Assembly (NCBI GenBank): GCA_964654995.1 | Contig: CAZZKF010000066.1 | Location: 1 to 12,940, forward strand | Direction of reading: 5' to 3' | Length of the DNA: 12,940 nt | Source: CAZZKF01 sp964654995 | GTDB lineage: Bacteria; Pseudomonadota; Alphaproteobacteria; CAZZKF01 | Shown: positions 8,462 to 12,940 of the stretch, piece after piece | Layout of the letters: each line of letters starts with the position of its first letter | Position numbering within the stretch: position 1 is the stretch's first letter | Made by a program: the position numbers and the translations under genes | Notes under the pieces: model-generated | The model's input: the letters and a program-made list of their open reading frames with translations, nothing else | The model's database searches: none | Told to the model about the DNA's origin: nothing

Positions 8462-8469
8462 GATAGAAT
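8441..8469 (+). promoter_or_regulatory. Candidate promoter for the TetR-family gene
   Basis: TAGAAT (8464-8469) matches the -10 consensus at five of six positions. The hexamer 17 bases upstream, TGTTCA (8441-8446), is a poor -35 and falls inside palindrome copy 2. This would allow autoregulation. The inferred start near 8476 leaves a leader of about 35 bases. Confidence 0.35.
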
Positions 8470-8510
8470 TCGGGCGTCATGAATCATCGAAGCGATGGAA
8501 AGGCCCGAGT

Positions 8511-9101
8511 ATGCCGGTGCGTGACGAAGCATATATGCAGAAGCAGAAACAACGGATCATGGAGGCCGCTTTCAGATGTTTTTCGCGCCAGGGCTTTCAG
8601 AAGACCTCCCTGCGCTCGATCTGCAAGGAGGCAAATCTGGCCGTCGGAACGTTCTATGTTCATTTCAAGGACAGGAGTGAAATTCTCGCCGCAATGAAGT
8701 CCATGGCGAGCAGCAAACCGCTCAAGGACATCAGGTTTTCCCGATGGAGCGAGTTTGTCGACCACCTGACGTCCATGATCGACTTTCAGAAAAACCCTGA
8801 CAGCGTGAAGTATGTTGTCTGTGATCTGAAGCTTGCTGCCGAGGCGCTCGGCAATGAGGAGCTCGCGACATTGTTCAGGCAAAGCTCCATGGAAATGCAG
8901 GCGTGGATGAAAAAATGTCTTGCTCAGTTCGTCGAAAGCGGCGACATCGAGTTGCCGCTTGGCATCGACACCACGGCCCGGGCGCTCAGATGCCTGATAA
9001 ATGGCATGATCACCAGCCAGTTGTTCGAGGAGCCCGGCGAACGGGGAAATCTGACAGAAGATTTCAACCAGGTCCTGAACCGGCTAGTGCGCGCAAATTG
9101 A
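8511..9101 (+). CDS. TetR/AcrR-family transcriptional regulator
   Basis: Predicted one-component, ligand-responsive repressor of 196 residues, a usual length for TetR-family proteins. The N-terminal DNA-binding domain (about 10-60) shows the family pattern: RIMEAAFRCFSRQGFQKTSL, then RSICKEANLAVGTFYVHFKD with the HTH recognition helix, then EILAAM. The remainder is a helical ligand-binding and dimerisation domain without a recognisable subfamily signature. Start ATG 8511 has a GGAAAGG-type ribosome-binding site about 9 bases upstream. It is transcribed divergently from the TonB receptor, with tandem palindromes between, the standard geometry for a TetR repressor controlling itself and a neighbouring operon. 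The inducer is probably the imported compound or its hydrolysis product (inference). A hairpin follows the stop codon. Confidence 0.93.
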   Translation: MPVRDEAYMQKQKQRIMEAAFRCFSRQGFQKTSLRSICKEANLAVGTFYVHFKDRSEILAAMKSMASSKPLKDIRFSRWSEFVDHLTSMIDFQKNPDSVKYVVCDLKLAAEALGNEELATLFRQSSMEMQAWMKKCLAQFVESGDIELPLGIDTTARALRCLINGMITSQLFEEPGERGNLTEDFNQVLNRLVRAN

Positions 9102-9105
9102 AGTG

Positions 9106-9125
9106 AAAAGGGGGCAGAGCCCTTT
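9106..9125 (+). terminator. Stem-loop after the TetR gene
   Basis: AAAGGG (9107-9112) pairs with CCCTTT (9120-9125) around a 7-base loop, 5 bases after the regulator's stop codon; the arm ends in a short run of three T. It fits a weak intrinsic terminator and resembles the AAAGGGGTC hairpin at 10964-10994, suggesting the two may belong to one repeat family. Confidence 0.5.
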
Positions 9126-9251
9126 ACCTGCGCAAGCCCAACCCCCGATTGATGATCCGGCATCCAATTCTTGCCTTCGCTGCCGACACCGGAAATACTG
9201 GTGGAGCAACGGCCTGCTGCCGGGCAGGAGAATAATCGTTACGAGGCCGAC

Positions 9252-10322
9252 ATGTCATCCCGTTTGCAAGCCATTTCCCGCCACTGGCGGCTCGCCGTTC
9301 TGGTGGCGGCGATATCTCTTGCCGGCGCCGGCACCGCCGCCAGGCCCTCGGCACCGGAGCAGAACCCTGCGCAGCCCGAGCCCAATCCCTTCGCCAAGCT
9401 CGTCCGGCTGTCGTTCGGCTGGCCGGAGCATCTGAACGGCAAGGTGGCTTATCGCCAGACCATTGTCGAAAGCAATAACGGCAAGCGTAGCGAGACCGTG
9501 ATCCGTGGGGAGTCGACGCTGGTCGTCGCCCCCGAGAGCGAAAACCTGTTGCGGATTTCCGGAGAATCGCTGTCGGTCAAGGTCGAAGGGCCTGACGGCC
9601 CCGAAGACAGCGATGAGGGCCGCAAGGCCTTTCGTGATTTCGTTCTCCGGTTGTCGACGCTGACACCGGCCTATCTGGTCGATCGTCGCGGTGCCTTCGT
9701 CGATGTCACCGGAATCAATGAGCTTCACCACACCCTGAAGGTGGCATTGGACGACTTCTCCAAATCGAGCGCATGGAATCAAATGGCGAGGGCCGAGAAC
9801 ATCACCCCGGACCAGCGCCGCAAACTCGTCGAGCGGATGTTTTCCCGTGAACAGTTGCGGGCGACGATGGTCGCCGAATGGAACCGCATGGTCCAGCAAT
9901 GGCTGGGCGCCGAAATGGAAATCGGATCAGTGTACAGCCTGAGCGGCAAATCCCGGGTGCCGATGCTGGGCGATATCTCCATTCCGACGGTGAACCGCTA
10001 TGCCGTGGCCGGCCGGGTTGCCTGCAATGCTGCCGACACCGAGCTGCACTGCGTCGATCTGCGTATGGACTCGCGGCTCGATCCGGACAAGATGCGCGAG
10101 GCGATGACCCGTTTTCTCGGACAAAGCGGGGTCACCAAGTCGTTGCCCAGGGTCGAGGTCAATGTCGACTATCGGCTGATCGCCGAGCCCGGAACCCTGC
10201 TGCCCTACCGTGAGGCGAAGGTCCAGACCACCCGGGTGACAGAACGGGCTCCGGACGGCAGCGAAAAGCAGACCGAGCAGATCAACACCCTGAGCGCCGA
10301 ATACACCTATGAGCCGCAATAG
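9252..10322 (+). CDS. Secreted or periplasmic protein of unknown function
   Basis: Not recognised. The 356-residue product from ATG 9252 starts with a signal peptide: a basic n-region (SSRLQAISRHWR), a hydrophobic core LAVLVAAISLAG, and a likely cleavage near AGTAA. A Pro/Glu-rich linker (PEQNPAQPEPNP) follows, then a soluble domain of about 310 residues. That domain appears rich in short beta-strand-like stretches, with DRRGAFVDVTGINEL near residues 142-156 and a Trp-containing helix VAEWNRMVQQWLG near 208-220. Two cysteines (VACNAADTELHC) could form a disulfide. ATG 9252 is preferred to ATG 9171 because of the GAGG 5 bases upstream and because it places the signal peptide at the N-terminus. 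It is preceded by the TetR terminator-like hairpin and ends 5 bases before the Rhs remnant. No enzymatic motif was seen. Confidence 0.8.
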   Translation: MSSRLQAISRHWRLAVLVAAISLAGAGTAARPSAPEQNPAQPEPNPFAKLVRLSFGWPEHLNGKVAYRQTIVESNNGKRSETVIRGESTLVVAPESENLLRISGESLSVKVEGPDGPEDSDEGRKAFRDFVLRLSTLTPAYLVDRRGAFVDVTGINELHHTLKVALDDFSKSSAWNQMARAENITPDQRRKLVERMFSREQLRATMVAEWNRMVQQWLGAEMEIGSVYSLSGKSRVPMLGDISIPTVNRYAVAGRVACNAADTELHCVDLRMDSRLDPDKMREAMTRFLGQSGVTKSLPRVEVNVDYRLIAEPGTLLPYREAKVQTTRVTERAPDGSEKQTEQINTLSAEYTYEPQ

Positions 10323-10327
10323 CGAGG

Positions 10328-10423
10328 GGGCCAGGCGTCGATGAGCCCATCGTCATGTATTCCGGGACCGGCACAACCACCAAGCAATATTACCACACGG
10401 ATGCGCAAGGGAGCGTGACTGCC
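10328..10423 (+). pseudogene. Rhs-repeat protein remnant fused to the toxin gene
   Basis: Reading the toxin's frame upstream of its ATG gives GPGVDEPIVMYSGTG and, five codons on, QYYHTDAQGSVTA. These match the conserved end of the Rhs/YD-repeat core (the GPGVDEP and H-D-GSV-A motifs found just before the variable C-terminal tip). About 32 codons remain. The frame is closed by a TGA at 10310-10312, and the fragment starts right after the stop of the preceding gene, so the rest of the rhs gene is gone. It then runs without a break into HigB-like sequence. Assignment is by motif recognition, without alignment. Confidence 0.7.
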
Positions 10424-10648
10424 AGTCGGCTGCCGCGGGAGATCCTGAAGCGGGCGGCGATGCGCCTTGAACAGTTGAATGCCGCAACGCGCATCGAGGA
10501 CTTGCGCCTGCCGCCATCCAATCGGCTTGAAGCCCTGAAGGGGGCACGCAGGGGCAAATATTCGATCCGCATCAACGATCAATGGCGGCTGTGTTTCGGA
10601 TTCGCGGCAGGCGACGCCTTCGACGTCGAGATCGTCGATTATCACTGA
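10355..10648 (+). CDS. higB: HigB/RelE-like toxin, N-terminus replaced by Rhs fragment (probably defective)
   Basis: From about residue 24 to its end this 97-residue ORF reads as a HigB-type mRNA-interferase toxin: LPREILKRAAMRLEQLNAAT, DLRLPPSNRLEALKGARRGK, then SIRINDQWRLCFGF and the terminal DVEIVDYH. Family members normally begin MI-SF-(D/C)K-T and carry the first strand and first helix there. Here those residues are replaced by MYSGTGTTTKQYYHTDAQGSV from an Rhs core. No convincing ribosome-binding site precedes ATG 10355; a GTG at 10415 has AAGGGAG only one or two bases away. The antitoxin gene starts 12 bases after the stop, the normal toxin-first order for higBA. The toxin fold is probably incomplete, so it may be inactive, but the reading frame and C-terminus are intact. 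Confidence 0.8.
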   Translation: MYSGTGTTTKQYYHTDAQGSVTASRLPREILKRAAMRLEQLNAATRIEDLRLPPSNRLEALKGARRGKYSIRINDQWRLCFGFAAGDAFDVEIVDYH

Positions 10649-10660
10649 GGTGTTCTGACC

Positions 10661-10954
10661 ATGACGAAAAACGGGCTGGAGCCCATACATCCGGGAGAAT
10701 TTCTGGCCGAGATTTTGTCCGAACTGGACATGTCACGGGCGGCTTTCGCACGCACCATCGGCGTCTCGCCGATGCGGATTTCGCACGTCATCAGAGGCAC
10801 CCGGCCGGTCACCGCCGAGCTCGCCCTGCTGTTTGCCAAGGCGTTCGATCAGTCGCCCGAGTACTGGCTGAACCTGCAGTCCGCCTATGACCTGAAACGG
10901 GCGGCGCGGAAAATCGCCGGGCGCATCAAGGCGGTGCCATCCGTCGCGGCCTGA
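10661..10954 (+). CDS. higA: HigA-type antitoxin, XRE-family HTH
   Basis: Predicted antitoxin that binds HigB and represses the higBA promoter. The 97-residue protein begins with the family signature IHPGEFLAEILSELDMS, followed by an XRE helix-turn-helix (about 24-55) FARTIGVSPMRISHVIRGTR and PVTAELALLFAKAF. The characteristic SPEYWLNLQSAYDL closes the core, and the C-terminal tail is basic. Length and all core motifs are normal, unlike its damaged partner. It follows the toxin by 12 bases, with a GAGG about 10 bases before its ATG overlapping the toxin stop. A strong hairpin follows its stop. Because the toxin looks truncated, HigA may persist as a stand-alone repressor or as protection against a related toxin. 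Confidence 0.9.
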   Translation: MTKNGLEPIHPGEFLAEILSELDMSRAAFARTIGVSPMRISHVIRGTRPVTAELALLFAKAFDQSPEYWLNLQSAYDLKRAARKIAGRIKAVPSVAA

Positions 10955-10963
10955 CCGGCCGGC

Positions 10964-10994
10964 AAAAGGGGTCTAAAGGGGTCTGACCCCTTTT
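10964..10994. terminator. Bidirectional terminator-like repeat between higA and sdhB
   Basis: Two direct copies, AAAAGGGGTC (10964-10973) and AAAGGGGTC (10975-10983), are followed by an inverted copy GACCCCTTTT (10985-10994). Either direct copy can pair with the inverted one: the nearer gives a near-continuous 19-base palindrome, the farther a 10-bp stem with an 11-base loop. The plus-strand hairpin ends in TTTT after higA. On the minus strand the same structure follows the sdhB stop (11020) and ends CCCCTTTT, so it can end transcription of these convergent genes from both sides. Confidence 0.7.
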
Positions 10995-11019
10995 GTGTGT
11001 TAATCCGCAGGCGGCCGTA

Positions 11020-11802
11020 TCAGCTCTGGCGCTCGAACATCATCTTCTTGATTTCGGCGATGGCCTTGGCCGGATTGAGGCCCTTGGGGCAGGCCTGGGT
11101 GCAGTTCATGATGGTGTGGCAGCGATAGAGCCGGAACGGATCCTCGAGGTTATCGAGGCGTTCGCCGGTGGCCTCGTCGCGGGAATCGGCGAGCCAGCGG
11201 TAGGCCTGGAGGAGCGCCGCCGGCCCCAGATAACGCTCGGCATTCCACCAGTAGCTCGGGCAGCTGGTCGAGCAGCAGGCGCACAGGATGCATTCATAGA
11301 GCCCGTCGAGTTTGGCCCGGTCCTCATGGCTCTGGAGGCGCTCGGAATCGGGCGGCGTCGGGGTGTCGGTCTGCAGCCACGGCTCGATCGCCGCATACTG
11401 GGCGTAGAACCGGGTCATGTCGGGCACCAGATCCTTGACCACCTCCATGTGGGGGAGCGGATAGACGCGCACGTCGCCCTTCACCTCCGAGGTGCATTTG
11501 GTGCAGGCCAGGGTGTTGGTGCCGTCGATGTTCATGGCGCACGAGCCGCACACGCCCTCGCGGCACGAGCGCCGGAAGGTCAGCGTCGAATCGATCTCGT
11601 TCTTGATCTTGATGAGCGCGTCCAAGACCATCGGCCCGCAGGCATCCATGTCGACCTCGTAGATATCGATGCGCGGGTTCTCGCCATCCTCGGGGCTCCA
11701 GCGATAGATGTGGAAGCGGCGGACGTTGGTCGCGCCGTCGGGCGCCTTGTGCAGCCGGCCCTTGGTGACACGTGAATTCCTGGGCAACGCAAACTCGACC
11801 AT
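11020..11802 (-). CDS. sdhB: Succinate dehydrogenase iron-sulfur subunit
   Basis: Electron-transfer subunit of respiratory complex II, passing electrons from the FAD of SdhA to quinone; peripheral on the cytoplasmic face of the inner membrane. The 260-residue product is full length. [2Fe-2S] ligands are Cys80, Cys85, Cys88 and Cys100 in SCREGVCGSCAMN...LAC. The [4Fe-4S] ligands are Cys171, Cys174 and Cys177 in CILCACC plus Cys238. The [3Fe-4S] ligands are Cys181, Cys228 and Cys234. The quinone-site segment SCPSYWWN is present. ATG 11802 has a strong GGAAGGAG site 7 bases upstream and follows sdhA by 29 bases, so the two are cotranscribed. The usual downstream continuation towards zapE is interrupted here by convergent accessory genes. 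Confidence 0.98.
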   Translation of the reverse strand: MVEFALPRNSRVTKGRLHKAPDGATNVRRFHIYRWSPEDGENPRIDIYEVDMDACGPMVLDALIKIKNEIDSTLTFRRSCREGVCGSCAMNIDGTNTLACTKCTSEVKGDVRVYPLPHMEVVKDLVPDMTRFYAQYAAIEPWLQTDTPTPPDSERLQSHEDRAKLDGLYECILCACCSTSCPSYWWNAERYLGPAALLQAYRWLADSRDEATGERLDNLEDPFRLYRCHTIMNCTQACPKGLNPAKAIAEIKKMMFERQS

Positions 11803-11831
11803 GGAGCACTCCTTCCCGGTGCCGTTGGGGG

Positions 11832-12940
11832 CTAATAGACCCGCGCCTTGGGCTCGATGTATTCGACCTCGTCGGTCAGCGTATAGGTGTGCACCGGCCG
11901 GTAATCGAAGGTCACCGTGCCGGCATCATCGACCCAGGCAAGCGTGTGTTTCATCCAGCGCTCGTCGTCGCGCTCGGGGAAATCCTCGCGGGCGTGCGCG
12001 CCGCGCGATTCGGTGCGGTTGGCGGCCGAGCTTATGGTCACCTGGGCGAGCCGGATGAGATTGTCGAGCTCCAGCGTCTCGACCAGATCGCTGTTCCAGA
12101 TGAGCGAGCGGTCGGCGACCGCGATCTTTTCCATCCGCCCCCAGACGTGGCCCAGTTTCTCGAGGCCTTCCTCGAGAATCTCGCCGGTGCGGAACACCGC
12201 GCAGTTGCTTTGCATGGTGCGTTGCATCTCGAGCCGGATGGCAGCCGTGGGGGCCTCGCCGTCGGCATGGCGGAAGCGGTCGAGGCGGGCGATTGCGGCA
12301 TCGCCGGCATCCTTTGCCAGGGGCTTGATCGCCTCGCCCGGGCGCATGTCCTCACCCAGGGTCTCGGCGATGGCGCGGCCGAAGACGACGATATCGAGCA
12401 GCGAGTTGCAGCCCAGCCGGTTGGCGCCGTGGACCGAGACGCAGGCCGCCTCGCCGGCGGCGAACAGGCCGGGCACCACGGCATCCGGGTCGCCGTCTTT
12501 CGGGCACAGCACCTCGCCGCGGTAGTTGGTGGGAATGCCGCCCATGTTGTAATGGACCGTGGGGAGCACCGGGATCGGCTCCTTGGTGACGTCGACGCCG
12601 GCGAAAATCTGCGCCGATTCGGAAATCCCGGGCAGGCGCTCGGCCAGCATCTCGGCCGGCAGATGCTCGAGGTGCAGGTGGATGTGGTCCTTCTCGGGGC
12701 CCACCCCGCGGCCTTCGCGGATCTCGATGGTCATCGCCCGGCTGACCACGTCGCGCGACGCCAGGTCCTTGGCGGTCGGTGCATAGCGTTCCATGAACCG
12801 CTCGCCCTCGGAGTTGGTCAGATACCCGCCCTCGCCGCGCGCCCCTTCGGTGATCAGCATGCCGGCGCCGTAAATGCCGGTCGGGTGGAACTGCACGAAC
12901 TCCATGTCCTGGAGCGGCAGCCCGGCGCGCAGCACCATGC
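11832..12940 (-). CDS. sdhA: Succinate dehydrogenase flavoprotein subunit, C-terminal part
   Basis: FAD-containing catalytic subunit of complex II, oxidising succinate to fumarate. The window holds the last 369 or so codons of a protein usually near 600 residues; the frame is open at the right edge, so the first ATG visible at 12938 is internal. Recognisable family segments are DMEFVQFHPTGIYGAG, TEGARGEGGYLTNSEGERFM, ASRDVVSRAM (containing the catalytic-region arginine), the substrate-contact histidine in TVHYNMGGIPTN, GLFAAGEAACVSVHGANRLG with GCNSLLDIVVFG, and the C-terminal SRGAHAREDFPERDDE. It ends KARVY. sdhB follows after 29 bases; sdhC and sdhD would be expected just beyond the right edge. 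Confidence 0.98.
   Translation of the reverse strand, partial: MVLRAGLPLQDMEFVQFHPTGIYGAGMLITEGARGEGGYLTNSEGERFMERYAPTAKDLASRDVVSRAMTIEIREGRGVGPEKDHIHLHLEHLPAEMLAERLPGISESAQIFAGVDVTKEPIPVLPTVHYNMGGIPTNYRGEVLCPKDGDPDAVVPGLFAAGEAACVSVHGANRLGCNSLLDIVVFGRAIAETLGEDMRPGEAIKPLAKDAGDAAIARLDRFRHADGEAPTAAIRLEMQRTMQSNCAVFRTGEILEEGLEKLGHVWGRMEKIAVADRSLIWNSDLVETLELDNLIRLAQVTISSAANRTESRGAHAREDFPERDDERWMKHTLAWVDDAGTVTFDYRPVHTYTLTDEVEYIEPKARVY

Noticed and set aside
9126..9251. Possible promoter or small gene between the tetR terminator and the unknown secreted gene
   Set aside because: Weak hexamers such as TTGCCT and AAATAC occur, but nothing with convincing match and spacing; no small ORF with a ribosome-binding site was recognised.
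4484..10994. Integrase, transposase, tRNA or flanking attachment repeats that would mark a classical mobile island
   Set aside because: None found on reading both strands; the AAAGGGGTC repeats are short and are not matched near zapE.

Overview
The window looks like chromosomal DNA of a GC-rich alphaproteobacterium. The main reason is the gene content: sdhA-sdhB, zapE, mdh and sucC all lie on the minus strand in the order familiar from alphaproteobacterial TCA-cycle loci. The mdh, sucC and zapE products also read like alphaproteobacterial versions. Genus cannot be told from this window.

Layout, in minus-strand transcription order from the right edge. sdhA (3' part, cut by the window edge) and sdhB encode the flavoprotein and iron-sulfur subunits of succinate dehydrogenase. 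About 6.5 kb then separates sdhB from zapE. This interval is accessory DNA: (i) a HigA antitoxin gene preceded by a toxin ORF whose N-terminus has been replaced by a scrap of an Rhs-repeat protein; (ii) a secreted protein of unknown function, plus strand; (iii) a TetR regulator, plus strand, divergent from (iv) a TonB-dependent outer-membrane receptor followed by (v) an exported metal-dependent amidohydrolase, both minus strand. After zapE (AFG1-like ATPase) comes a class I SAM-dependent O-methyltransferase of the COMT/acetylserotonin type, then mdh and the 5' two-thirds of sucC.

How the parts fit: sdhAB, mdh and sucC cover contiguous steps of the TCA cycle (succinyl-CoA to succinate to fumarate, and malate to oxaloacetate). 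Separate candidate promoters precede mdh and sucC. The TetR/TonB-receptor/amidohydrolase set looks like a self-contained uptake-and-hydrolysis module. Its divergent promoter region carries two tandem 18-bp palindromes that are good candidates for the TetR operator. It is also visibly less GC-rich than the flanking TCA genes (31 of 60 bases G/C at 7441-7500 in the receptor, against 47 of 60 at 4261-4320 in zapE), consistent with later acquisition.

The best leads for novelty are the unknown substrate of the receptor/amidohydrolase module, the rhs-higB chimera, and the interruption of the TCA locus by cargo. No RNA genes, CRISPR arrays or transposase genes were seen. Family assignments come from reading motifs, not from database searches.
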